A model generated the notes under the pieces. The model saw only the letters and a program-made list of their open reading frames with translations. It had not been told where the DNA came from and ran no database searches. Position numbers and translations under genes: made by a program. From Lacticigenium naphthae DSM 19658 (GTDB taxonomy: Bacteria > Bacillota > Bacilli > Lactobacillales > Carnobacteriaceae_A), in NCBI RefSeq assembly GCF_000425865.1, contig NZ_KE384467.1:1-52472 (forward strand): a DNA stretch of 52,472 nucleotides, written 5' to 3'. Shown here in pieces: positions 16,540 through 24,373 of the stretch. Each line of letters opens with the position of its first letter. Positions within the stretch are counted from its first letter, which is position 1.

Positions 16540-17440
16540 TAGAACGGCTGGCTGAGTGTCCAGATTCGACTTGATAGAGGACACTCTTAGAGAAAAAACA
16601 GGCTGAGTGTCGCGATCGAGCTGCTTTCTGGACACTCAGCTTCCAATACTGGATCAAGTGACCGGAATGGATGGTTTGCGCGCCACTGAGATGGCCTTTC
16701 TTCGTTGAGTGGCGCGATTCGATCCGGTACTGGACACTTGGAAGTGTCTGCCGGGCTTCACTGTCGCAATCGACCGCGATTCAAGACACTCGCTTATCTT
16801 CTGCTAGTTGAGTGTCCCGCAAATCCTTCCTTCCGGTCTTTATTTGGAAAACGGCTGGCTGAGTGTCCAGATTTGACTTGATAGAGGACACTCCTAGAGA
16901 AAAAATAGACTGAGTGTCGCGATCGAGCTGCTTTCTGGACACTCAGCTTTCAATACTTGTTTTAGTGACCAGATCGGGTAGTGTGCGCGCCACTGAGATG
17001 GTATTTCCTCGTTGAGTGGCGCGATTCGATTCGGTACTGGACACTTGGAGTGTCTGCCGGCTTTCACTGTCGCAATCGACCGCGATTCGAGACACTCCCT
17101 TATCTTCTGCTAGTTGAGTGTCCTGCAAATCCTTCCTTCCGGTCTTTATATGGAAAACGGCTGGCTGAGTGTCCAGATTTGGCTTGATAGAGGACACTCC
17201 TAGAGAAAAAACAGGCTGAGTGTCGCGATCGAGCTGCTTTCTGGACACTCAGCATCCAATACTGGTTTTAGTGACCGGAATGGGTAGTGTGCGCGCCACT
17301 GAGATAGTATTTCTTCGTTGAGTGGCGCGATTCGATCCGGTACTGGACACTTGGAAGTGTCTGCCGGCTTTCACTGTCGCAATCGACCGCGATTCGAGAC
17401 ACTCGCTTATCTTCTGCTAGTTGAGTGGCGCGCAAGTCTC
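16540..17440. repeat. Tandem array B: units of 306/307 bp related to array A
   Basis: CGCCACTGAGAT recurs at 16681, 16988 and 17294, giving periods of 307 and 306. Each unit contains GAGTGTCC facing GGACACTC (for example CTGAGTGTCC...AGAGGACACTC), CTGAGTGTCGCGATCGAG facing GGACACTCAG, and GAGTGGCGCG facing CGCGCCACT. The short motifs are shared with array A but the unit is 50 bp longer and the linkers differ. The open frames in this stretch look like repeat artefacts. Bases 17440-17535 hold part of a family (d) element. Confidence 0.85.
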
Positions 17441-17535
17441 TCCTTCTGCTCCAACCCCTCATTTCTGTGCGCAAAACTCCACTCTCTGGTTGAAACGAGT
17501 TGCGCTTTGCAGAAATGCGGTTGCTTCGTTGGGCT

Positions 17536-17606
17536 TCACCGATTCTGGTGAATCTTGTTCTGCCCTACTCCAGCCCCTCAGTTCTGAACGCAAAGCTCCA
17601 CTCTCT
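17536..17606 (-). repeat. 3'-flank repeat, copy 2 (matches 1-75)
   Basis: TTCACCGATTCT, GAATCTTGTTCTGCCCT, CTCCAGCCCCTCA and CACTCTCT match the copy at the window start. TTCACC and GGTGAA can pair. It abuts the stop codon of the CopB gene. A shorter partial version (CTCCAACCCCTCATTTCTG...CACTCTCT) lies at 17450-17487. Confidence 0.75.
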
Positions 17607-19744
17607 TATTTCGTCTGATCCTCCACTTTTAACAAGCGGGCGTTGACTGCCACAATGATGGTACTCAAGGACATGATGGCTGCACCGATCGCTGGCGTGA
17701 TCAAAATCCCTTGGTTGATCAACACACCTGCGGCTAATGGGATCGCAATGATATTGTAGCCGGCTGCCCAAATCAGGTTTTGAATATTCTTTTTGTGCGT
17801 CTCTCTAGATAAATTCAACACATTCAACACATCTCTCGGATCACTATCCACTAACACGACATCAGCCGTTTCGATTGCGACATCGGTCCCAGCCCCGATT
17901 GCTATGCCGATATCTGCTTCCGTTAAAGCCGGCGCATCATTGATCCCGTCTCCGACCATCGCAACTTTTTTCTTTCCATTCTCTTTTAATTGTTTAATGT
18001 GCCCAGATTTTTCATCCGGCAAGACTTCGGCTTCTACCCGGGTCAATCCAAGTTCTTTTCCGACGCTGGCCGCAACCTTTTCGTTGTCGCCCGTGATCAT
18101 GACCGTTTCGATCCCGAGTTCATTGAGTTCTCGTATCACCTGGTAAGCTGATTCGCGGATAATATCGCTCAAGGCGATCATGCCCTGTAGTTCATTTTCT
18201 TTCACGACAAAGACAACTGTTTTCCCTTCTTGGGAAAATTCTTCATAGCGTTTATAGTCAAAGTCGATATCTTTTTCTTTCATAGCGCCGGGACTGTAGA
18301 TGGCCACGGTCTCGCCGTTTACTTTGGCGGTCAGCCCCCGACCTGTCAAGTTTTCATAATCCGTTACTTCTTGCCTTGTGATCTCTTGTTTTTGTCCCTC
18401 ACGGACAATACCTTGCGCTATCGGATGATCGGACTGGCTTTCGACTGCATAAGCTAATCCAAGCAACTCTTTTTCTTCGACTCCCTCAGCAGGAATGAGT
18501 GCATCTACGCCAAATTCTCCTTCCGTCAGTGTTCCGGTCTTGTCAAACACGACCGTATCCACCAGACGAGCAGTTTCAAATTGCGTCCGGTTTCGGATCA
18601 ACAATCCTTCCCGAGCAGCAATCGAGGTCGAAACGGAACTGACTAATGGCATCGCCAGTCCCAATGCATGCGGGCAGGCGATGATCAAGACGGTCACCAT
18701 TCGTTCGAGCGCAAATTCAAAGTCAGCAGCAGCGATCCAATAACTGAATGTGAGAACGCCTGCCGTGACAGCGATATAAAACAACCATTTGGCGGCGGTA
18801 TCCGCAAACCCTTGGGCACGAGACTTTGTAGCTTGGGCATTGCGTACCAATTCAACGACTTGAGACAAATACGTCTCAGCTCCCACTTTTTCGACAGTAA
18901 CGGTCAGGACACCGTTGCCGTTCATCGATCCCCCAATTACTTTTTCACCCGGCTGTTTGTCGACGGGCACAGATTCGCCCGTGAGCATGGATTCGTCCAC
19001 GGAAGATTCGCCCTTGGTGATTTCACCATCTAAGGGAACTTTTTCGCCCGACTTGACCAAAATGCGATCACCGGGATGCAATTCTTCCACAGGAACAGTT
19101 GTAGTCTCCCCGTTCTCATCTAACTTGTGCGCATCGTTCGGCATCAGTTCAATAAGTTCTTCCAACGCTTTGGAGGCGCCCATTTGCGATTTCATTTCGA
19201 TCCAATGACCAAGTAGCATGATGTCGATCAATGTAGCCAGCTCGAAGTAAAAATCACTTCCTTCAATAATGAAAGTCGTCAGCGAACTATAGACATAGGA
19301 AGCCACAATAGCTAGCGAAATCAAGGTCATCATACCCGGTGTGTGCTCTTTTGTGATTTCTCGTCTGGCACCTGTCAAGAAGGGTTTGCCTCCATAAAAG
19401 AAGATGAAGGTTGCCAACGCGAAAAGAATGATGTCAGAACCAGGAAAACTAAATTCAAATCCAATCAGTTCCTGTATCATTGGAGCTAAAGCTGCGATCG
19501 GGATCGTAACGATCACTGAGATCCAAAAACGCTTTTTGAAGTCCTCCACCATATGGGCATGATGATCGTGATGACCTCCATGACCCCCGCCATGTTCATG
19601 CCCTTCGTGGCTCTCATGGGTTTCATGGTCTCCCTTTTTGTGGTTCGTAGCGTGCTGTTGAGTTTCCATTTCCTGCTCGCTGTGGTGTGGCTGTTCATGC
19701 GAACCGTGTTCTTTTTCTTGATGTAGATCTTTTTCGTGATTCAT
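17606..19744 (-). CDS. copB: Copper-exporting P-type ATPase (CopB type)
   Basis: Membrane P1B-type ATPase of 712 aa. The first 65 residues are a His-rich metal-binding tail with HEGHEHGGGHGGHHDHHAH, and the transmembrane metal site is CPH (C357) in IACPHALGLAMPLV. Together these mark the CopB branch (Cu+/Cu2+ or Ag+ export). TGES, the phosphorylated Asp401 in DKTGTLTEG, SDHPIAQ and GDGINDAP are intact. There is no CXXC domain. GGAGG lies eight bases before the ATG. A TTGACA-17-TATACT promoter and a perfect cop operator lie upstream, so induction by copper through a CopY-type repressor is expected, although copY, copA and copZ are not adjacent. Confidence 0.95.
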   Translation of the reverse strand: MNHEKDLHQEKEHGSHEQPHHSEQEMETQQHATNHKKGDHETHESHEGHEHGGGHGGHHDHHAHMVEDFKKRFWISVIVTIPIAALAPMIQELIGFEFSFPGSDIILFALATFIFFYGGKPFLTGARREITKEHTPGMMTLISLAIVASYVYSSLTTFIIEGSDFYFELATLIDIMLLGHWIEMKSQMGASKALEELIELMPNDAHKLDENGETTTVPVEELHPGDRILVKSGEKVPLDGEITKGESSVDESMLTGESVPVDKQPGEKVIGGSMNGNGVLTVTVEKVGAETYLSQVVELVRNAQATKSRAQGFADTAAKWLFYIAVTAGVLTFSYWIAAADFEFALERMVTVLIIACPHALGLAMPLVSSVSTSIAAREGLLIRNRTQFETARLVDTVVFDKTGTLTEGEFGVDALIPAEGVEEKELLGLAYAVESQSDHPIAQGIVREGQKQEITRQEVTDYENLTGRGLTAKVNGETVAIYSPGAMKEKDIDFDYKRYEEFSQEGKTVVFVVKENELQGMIALSDIIRESAYQVIRELNELGIETVMITGDNEKVAASVGKELGLTRVEAEVLPDEKSGHIKQLKENGKKKVAMVGDGINDAPALTEADIGIAIGAGTDVAIETADVVLVDSDPRDVLNVLNLSRETHKKNIQNLIWAAGYNIIAIPLAAGVLINQGILITPAIGAAIMSLSTIIVAVNARLLKVEDQTK

Positions 19745-19790
19745 CTGAAAGGCCTCCTCGTAAAGTCTGCTTACTTATTATCGTCCTATT

Positions 19791-19808
19791 CGTTTACAAC
19801 TGTAAACG
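19791..19808. promoter_or_regulatory. cop operator (CopY box)
   Basis: CGTTTACA-AC-TGTAAACG has perfect 8-base arms and contains the CopY core TACANNTGTA. It begins about nine bases after the predicted transcription start, so a bound repressor would block RNA polymerase. Confidence 0.85.
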
Positions 19809-19823
19809 CATCGTTTCATCATT

Positions 19824-19852
19824 AGTATAGGACTTCTCTTTTTGAATGTCAA
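19824..19852 (-). promoter_or_regulatory. copB promoter
   Basis: On the minus strand TTGACA (19847-19852) and TATACT (19824-19829) are separated by 17 bases, a near-consensus sigma-A promoter. Confidence 0.8.
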
Positions 19853-19884
19853 TCGATTTACTCTCGCTTTCAGCAAATAGAAAG

Positions 19885-19929
19885 TTAAAAAGGGTCGATC
19901 CCCATTTTATTGGAATCGACCCTTTTTAA
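19885..19929. terminator. Bidirectional terminator-like hairpin
   Basis: TTAAAAAGGGTCGAT and ATCGACCCTTTTTAA make a perfect 15-bp stem with a 15-base loop. Confidence 0.75.
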
Positions 19930-19943
19930 AGATACTTTATTTT

Positions 19944-20075
19944 TTATATAACCGGCCTTGTCTTTTTATGCAGATCTATAGCGAGCCACTCTACCGTTTC
20001 TTTGTTTAAAGGTCGCTCACCCATTTTCATTCTCTTATCCACATTCAAGGTAAATAGAGACAGACGATCCGGCAT
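19944..20075 (-). other. Short open frame, possible gene remnant
   Basis: A 43-aa minus-strand frame (MPDRLSLFTLNVDK at the start, NKETVEWLAIDLHKK near the end) has protein-like composition but no ribosome binding site, and a stop lies just before its ATG. It sits between the glycosyltransferase stop codon and a terminator. I see no family match; a remnant of a lost gene is more likely than a functional peptide. Confidence 0.25.
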
Positions 20076-20132
20076 GCGTCAACTTGCTGGGCATGCTTAG
20101 ACCGGCCAGTCCCGCTTTCAAAATTGTATTTT

Positions 20133-21248
20133 TTATTGATACTGTCTTCCTTTCCAACTATATCCTTTCTTGGTTACACTCTGAAGCATGGAATCGAGAC
20201 CGATACCGATCAAAAGCACTACACTAAGCGGCATCAGGAAACTGATCCATCCTGGTATCCCATGCATCCTATCAATACTGTATTTGACCAACACTCCTAG
20301 AGCGTAAGCAATGCCAACCAATAGAATGGGAACTTCCTTGATCAGCACTAACGGTAGAATGAACAACGTGAAATAATACAACAGTACTAAACTAAGGAGA
20401 GAACTTTTCCGATCGAGATTAGCGAAAAAATTTTTCTGGTAACCGAACCAAACCGAACGGAAGTCTTCGTACATCCGCATCTTTACAAGTGTATCGACAT
20501 TGAGTAAAGTCGCAGAATTATGTAGTTGTTTTTGCCGTTTGAACAAATCCATATCTTCGACCAAGGATTCTTTGACCGCTTCATGTCCCCCACTATTGTG
20601 GTACGCATTTCTTTCTATCGCAACGAAGCCGCCATGGGCTGCCGAAAAGAGGGGATCGTGACTCTTTTTAATATATTTTATCGGTAAATGCATCATTACT
20701 GCCACCAGCATCAGGGGCACGACCAATTTCTCCCCCCACGTTTTGACTATCTGCTGGGGAAATCCCGATATGATCCCCGGTTCCTCTGTTTCGATTACAG
20801 GGAGTAGTTTTTCGATTGCTTTTGGTTTCAATCGGGCATCTGCATCAATAAACAAATACCAGTCCCCCGTTGCTTCTTGAGCTAGTTGATGACAGGCAAA
20901 GGATTTCCCTACCCATCCCTCGGGCAATTCTTTTCCGCGGACAACACGGAGTTTAGTGAATTCCTTTTGTAATTTTTCAAGAATAGCCGGTGTCTGGTCA
21001 GTGGAATGATCATCCAGTACGAGCACTTCTTTCGGGACGACCGTTTGCTTCATTACCGCTTGGATGCAGGCTTCTATATTCTTTTCTTCATCCCGTGCAG
21101 GGATCAATATACTTATGGATGATCGTGTGGACTGCTGGGGATCTCTTTTGTAGTCACTGGGTTTTGGCAAATTGTAGTGATTCCACCACACGAATACTAA
21201 TTCACATACTAACGTTCCAATAATGGCAGAAATCAATACCGTACTCAT
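20133..21248 (-). CDS. Family 2 glycosyltransferase (CrtQ-like)
   Basis: Membrane-bound GT2 enzyme of 371 aa. An N-terminal TM helix (STVLISAIIGTLVCELVFVWW) is followed by a GT-A domain with SISILIPARDEEKNIEACI, VLDDHSTD, and the metal-binding FIDADARL. At least two TM helices close the C-terminus. Length and layout match CrtQ-type 4,4'-diaponeurosporenoate glycosyltransferases and related lipid glycosyltransferases. No carotenoid genes (crtM, crtN, crtP) are in the window, so the acceptor is uncertain. The ATG overlaps by ATGA the end of a decayed reading frame upstream, suggesting it was once the second gene of an operon. Confidence 0.8.
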   Translation of the reverse strand: MSTVLISAIIGTLVCELVFVWWNHYNLPKPSDYKRDPQQSTRSSISILIPARDEEKNIEACIQAVMKQTVVPKEVLVLDDHSTDQTPAILEKLQKEFTKLRVVRGKELPEGWVGKSFACHQLAQEATGDWYLFIDADARLKPKAIEKLLPVIETEEPGIISGFPQQIVKTWGEKLVVPLMLVAVMMHLPIKYIKKSHDPLFSAAHGGFVAIERNAYHNSGGHEAVKESLVEDMDLFKRQKQLHNSATLLNVDTLVKMRMYEDFRSVWFGYQKNFFANLDRKSSLLSLVLLYYFTLFILPLVLIKEVPILLVGIAYALGVLVKYSIDRMHGIPGWISFLMPLSVVLLIGIGLDSMLQSVTKKGYSWKGRQYQ

Positions 21249-21530
21249 TTAAACACCTTCTTTAGTTGATCTAACCAGTCACTCGTCGAGCGGTCGGGTT
21301 TATTGATTTGATACATGCAGTCGGATCCTGTAAATGGATGGCAGCGATCAAAATCTGTTCTGTGCTATCGATTGCTTGGTGAGCACACCTTCAACCAACG
21401 CTACCCATTCTTTTTGTGTATGATCCTTCGATTCGACAGCCTAGGCAACATTGATTGCTGCTATAGGACAGTGGACGCTCAGGGGAGCTGCAACTATCGT
21501 ACATTTATTCTAGCCTTTTTCAGCTTACTT
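21245..21530 (-). pseudogene. Decayed gene upstream of the glycosyltransferase
   Basis: On the minus strand the stretch ends RSTSDWLDQLKKVFK and stops in an ATGA overlap with the next gene. Going upstream, the frame continues as DFDRCHPFTGSDCMYQI, then must shift frame to read DHTQKEWVALVEGVLTKQS, and then meets TAG where Gln would fit (INVA-stop-AVESKD) and further stops. One frameshift and several nonsense codons show a dead gene. The family is not recognised. Confidence 0.5.
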
Positions 21531-21600
21531 GTCTATCGTGTATTCCGAGATCCCAGTCCGCTCATCTGGATGTTCTAGTCCATTCCACCTCTACCCTAGT

Positions 21601-22038
21601 TTATTTTCCCTCTTGCAGATACCATTTCTTGTGTGTGGGAATTTCTACATTCCGGATCAATTCCAGCTCGATAGCTATCAAATCCTCCGCCGTCTGGACA
21701 TAAATAGTTTGCGCGTGAAATCCTGTCACGATCCCCACAACATCCGCCTCATACTGACCGTTTACAATAAAATCCGTTTGAATCGCAACCGTTTTTCGCT
21801 GGGCATACGCTTGCTGTAACATGATGGCCATTTCCTCCAACTCTTGCTTTGGTTTCGCTTCTGCCACAAAAGCCTCTTTCTTATCATATTGTTGCTTCAT
21901 CTCCATGTGATCCGACAAAATGAACCCTTCCCATTTCTTCATCCCACGATCCTGGTACCCTTCTTTCGTCGGGTCGATGCGCGTGATTTTTTCGTCCACA
22001 TGATCCTCTTTTCGAAAATAGTAAGGATTCGTATCCAT
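21601..22038 (-). CDS. YolD-like protein under LexA control
   Basis: A 145-aa protein of the YolD-like family. The N-terminal part holds the family segment DRGMKKWEGFILSDHMEMK; the rest (about 80-140) is predicted beta-rich with QTDFIVNGQYEADVVGIV. YolD genes usually stand next to a Y-family DNA polymerase gene (umuC/uvrX type) in Firmicutes. None is visible here, so this is an orphan copy. The promoter contains a perfect LexA operator, so the gene should be induced by DNA damage. Its biochemical role is not established. A remnant or second copy acting with a distant polymerase is possible. Confidence 0.8.
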   Translation of the reverse strand: MDTNPYYFRKEDHVDEKITRIDPTKEGYQDRGMKKWEGFILSDHMEMKQQYDKKEAFVAEAKPKQELEEMAIMLQQAYAQRKTVAIQTDFIVNGQYEADVVGIVTGFHAQTIYVQTAEDLIAIELELIRNVEIPTHKKWYLQEGK

Positions 22039-22070
22039 AATTTTTTGCTCCTTTCGTTCGCCTTATCTAT

Positions 22071-22099
22071 AGTATACGAACATACGTTCGATTAGTAAA
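22071..22099 (-). promoter_or_regulatory. SOS promoter of yolD-like gene with LexA box
   Basis: On the minus strand TTTACT (22094-22099) and TATACT (22071-22076) are 17 bases apart. The spacer carries CGAACGTATGTTCG (22077-22090), a perfect Bacillus-type LexA box with inner GAAC-N4-GTTC. Confidence 0.85.
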
Positions 22100-22458
22100 G
22101 CAAAATAATGTGTGCCCTCCATTCTATTTTGTTTGCAACAATGGTAAAGCTGAACCCCTCCTCTTTCTTTATACTGCCAGAACTTTAGACCATTGAGCTT
22201 CGAGCGGCTGAGTGTTAAGGGAATCTACTGGCCTTTTTCTATACAAAATAAAAAATCGTATCAGCAAGTTCGTTAGAACTCACCGATACGATCGATCAGA
22301 GAATAAAATAAACTGAGATAAAAATCGTCTGGCAGCACGAAAAAACTGCTGACTTTTTACTCGATCTCACCTTTTCATGCTTAGGTCATGCGATTCCGCC
22401 TGCACCCTTGGCAGTAAAATCCTAATCTAGTCGTTCTGCATTTACACCCAACTGCTTA
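22100..22458. other. Intergenic region with one terminator-like hairpin
   Basis: No gene is visible. The notable element is 22255-22292: ATCGTATC and GATACGAT enclose a second stem AGTTC-GTTA-GAACT, with TTTTTT following on the minus strand. It probably ends the RidA transcript. The same AACGAACTTG...ATACGATT sequence occurs at 12083-12110, and a related AATCGTATCGAC...AGAACTCGC-CGAC-GCGAGTTCT at 24296-24346. Confidence 0.6.
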
Positions 22459-23730
22459 CTACGCTATTGGAGGTGTTCCTTCAGCGTTTGACACAACTGC
22501 ATCCATTTGGACTAAAGCATCTTGAGGTAGAGCAGATACGCCAACTATTGTCCGAGCGGGAACGCCATCTGGGAAGAAAGTTGTGTAGGCTTCGTTTACA
22601 GCATCACTATCCGCAATATTTTTAAGGTAGATGGTGACTTTGACAACATCCTCCATTACATGGTCGATACTTTCAATAATTGCTTGAATATGCTTCAAGC
22701 ATTGTGTAGCTTGCTCTTTGACATCAGCGGCGACTATTTTACCCGTTTTTGGATCCACAGGTAATTGAGCGGAAATATGATTGTAATGAGAAAAAGCGAC
22801 AGTTTGTGTAGATAGGGAACTTTTTGGTGCCTTTTCTGTATTGTTTGCTTCAATGATCAGGCCGTGTCTGTCTTCGACAAGTTGAGGAGGTGTACCGTCT
22901 CCGTGAGATACCACTGCATCGATTTGTACCAAAGCACCCATCGGTAAATCTGAAACAGCCACGACTGTCCGAGCAGGAACATAGGCTACGGCTCTAGCGA
23001 TAGCTGAGTCAGGGAAAAAGGTTGTGTACACTTCATTGACGGCTTCGCTATCAGAGAAGTTTTTTAGATAAATAGTGATTTTAACAATATCGTCAAATGG
23101 AACGTCAATACTTTCTAAAATAGCTTTGATATTTTTTAAAGATTGCGCTGTTTGAGCTTTTACATCCCCCTCTATCACTCTACCTGATTTTGGATCGATC
23201 GGTAATTGAGCCGATAGATTATTGTAATGAGAAAAAGCGACAGATTGAGTGGATAAAGAACTCAGTGGTGCATTAGCTGTATTATTTGTCAGTTTTATAA
23301 GGTCACCCGATTGTGGTGCATCCGGGATCGTGCCTTCTCCATGTGAAACGAGTGCATCGATTTGTACCAGAGCATCCATCGGTAAGGCCACAACGGCAAC
23401 TGCTGTCCGTGTAGGAGTATAAGTTGGGAAGAAGGTTTTATATACTTCATCGACTTTATCCACGTCTTTGATATTCTTGACAAACACAGTGATTTTGACA
23501 ACATCACTCATAACGTGATCGATACTTTCTACGATTGCCTTGATATTTTTAAAGCATTGTTCGGCCTGTGCCTTTACATCTCCCGCTACCAATTTACCCG
23601 ATTGTGGATCGATGGGTAATTGAGCCGATAGATTATTGTAATGAGAGTAAGCTACCATTTGTGAAAAGGGACCGCTATTTTGTGGAGCGTTTTTCGTGTT
23701 TCTTGGTGATACTGCGTTATAGTTGCTCAT
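22459..23730 (-). CDS. Triple-domain RidA (YjgF/YER057c/UK114) protein
   Basis: Three RidA domains lie in tandem in one 423-aa chain (about 1-130, 131-275, 276-423), while standard RidA is about 125 aa and forms trimers. RidA hydrolyses reactive 2-aminoacrylate imines to ketoacids. Each domain has SHYNxLSAQLPxDP, DVVKITxFxKN and an active-site-like Arg in (T/A)RTxVxVxxLP, followed by ALVQIDAVVSH. The middle domain carries a nine-residue insertion before the Arg (AIARAVAYVPART). The chain may fold as a pseudo-trimer. The ATG at 23730 follows AAGGAG; an upstream ATG at 23784 lacks one. The leader has two long hairpins and a cre-like core. Confidence 0.88.
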   Translation of the reverse strand: MSNYNAVSPRNTKNAPQNSGPFSQMVAYSHYNNLSAQLPIDPQSGKLVAGDVKAQAEQCFKNIKAIVESIDHVMSDVVKITVFVKNIKDVDKVDEVYKTFFPTYTPTRTAVAVVALPMDALVQIDALVSHGEGTIPDAPQSGDLIKLTNNTANAPLSSLSTQSVAFSHYNNLSAQLPIDPKSGRVIEGDVKAQTAQSLKNIKAILESIDVPFDDIVKITIYLKNFSDSEAVNEVYTTFFPDSAIARAVAYVPARTVVAVSDLPMGALVQIDAVVSHGDGTPPQLVEDRHGLIIEANNTEKAPKSSLSTQTVAFSHYNHISAQLPVDPKTGKIVAADVKEQATQCLKHIQAIIESIDHVMEDVVKVTIYLKNIADSDAVNEAYTTFFPDGVPARTIVGVSALPQDALVQMDAVVSNAEGTPPIA

Positions 23731-23767
23731 AATAAAACTCTCCTTTTGATTGATTTGTGTAACACAC

Positions 23768-23866
23768 GTTTCAGACCGGTCCAATCAGCTTTCCACTGCC
23801 TGTTCAACTGGTCTGAAACTTGATTTAGTAAGAAATAAAGCGCTTACTAAACACAAGAATTATTGT
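23768..23866 (-). promoter_or_regulatory. Structured leader of the triple RidA gene
   Basis: On the minus strand TTTAGTAAG-CGCTTTATTT-CTTACTAAA forms one hairpin, and GTTTCAGACC...GGTCTGAAAC (outer arms at 23768-23777 and 23810-23819) a second one of 52 bases with partial extension inside. GTAAGCGCTTTA in the first resembles a cre core with two mismatches. Function unknown; a stability or regulatory leader is possible. Confidence 0.45.
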
Positions 23867-23980
23867 ACCATGCTTTCTTCGTTTTGACTATATCTATTAT
23901 CGAAATCTAATTTAAGACGTCTAGTTTCAGATTTTTTGTTTCATCGTAGCCAGATTCAAAAAAGAAAAGGAAGACAGCAG

Positions 23981-24346
23981 TTTCTCTTGAGAAGTTAAGG
24001 GGGATTTGCCTACTTATTCCGCAAGAGAAATCACTTCTCATCAGAAGAGACAAGGAGCCTTGTCTCTTTCCCTGATTTTTTTGTTACCTGCAGGAGTTTT
24101 GTTCTTACCTCATTCAACTCCTGCAGATAAAGTATGAAACGGCAGGAGTTTTGTCCAAATCCTGTCAAACTCCTTCCGTTTCTCTATTATCTGCAGGAGT
24201 TTTGTCTGTATGCTGCTCAACTCCTGCAGATAAAGCACGAATCGGCAGAAGTTTTACCCAAATCCTGTCAAACTCCTGCCGTTTCTCTATTAAATCGTAT
24301 CGACACTTGTGTTAGAACTCGCCGACGCGAGTTCTTACATATAAAT
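23981..24346. repeat. Composite hairpin cassette (family c), four-unit array
   Basis: Four hairpins start at 24093, 24144, 24196 and 24248 (period 51-52): GGAGTTTTG or GAAGTTTTA facing CAACTCC or CAAACTCC. The outer arms alternate between CTGCAG and CGGCAG, and the matching arm changes with them (CTGCAG, then CTTCCG/CTGCCG). Upstream, 23982-23990 pairs with 24023-24031 (TTTCTCTTG/CAAGAGAAA), and AAGAGACAAGG-AG-CCTTGTCTCTT (24045-24068) forms a terminator-like stem. The end holds AGAACTCGC-CGAC-GCGAGTTCT. A diverged copy of the left part is at 29423-29550. Confidence 0.8.
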
Positions 24347-24373
24347 CTTTCTTTCAAGAGAAAGACGGTATAC

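Noticed and set aside
16943-17248. Minus-strand coding frames inside tandem array B
   Set aside because: The same frames recur in each repeat unit, have no ribosome binding site and look like a consequence of the repeat.
22255-22292. T-box leader
   Set aside because: There is no T-box consensus and no specifier structure; the nested stems with a T-run on the minus strand fit a terminator.
24088-24283. CRISPR array with 52-bp period
   Set aside because: The whole unit is a hairpin; what would be spacers are near-identical between alternate units and are part of the stem.
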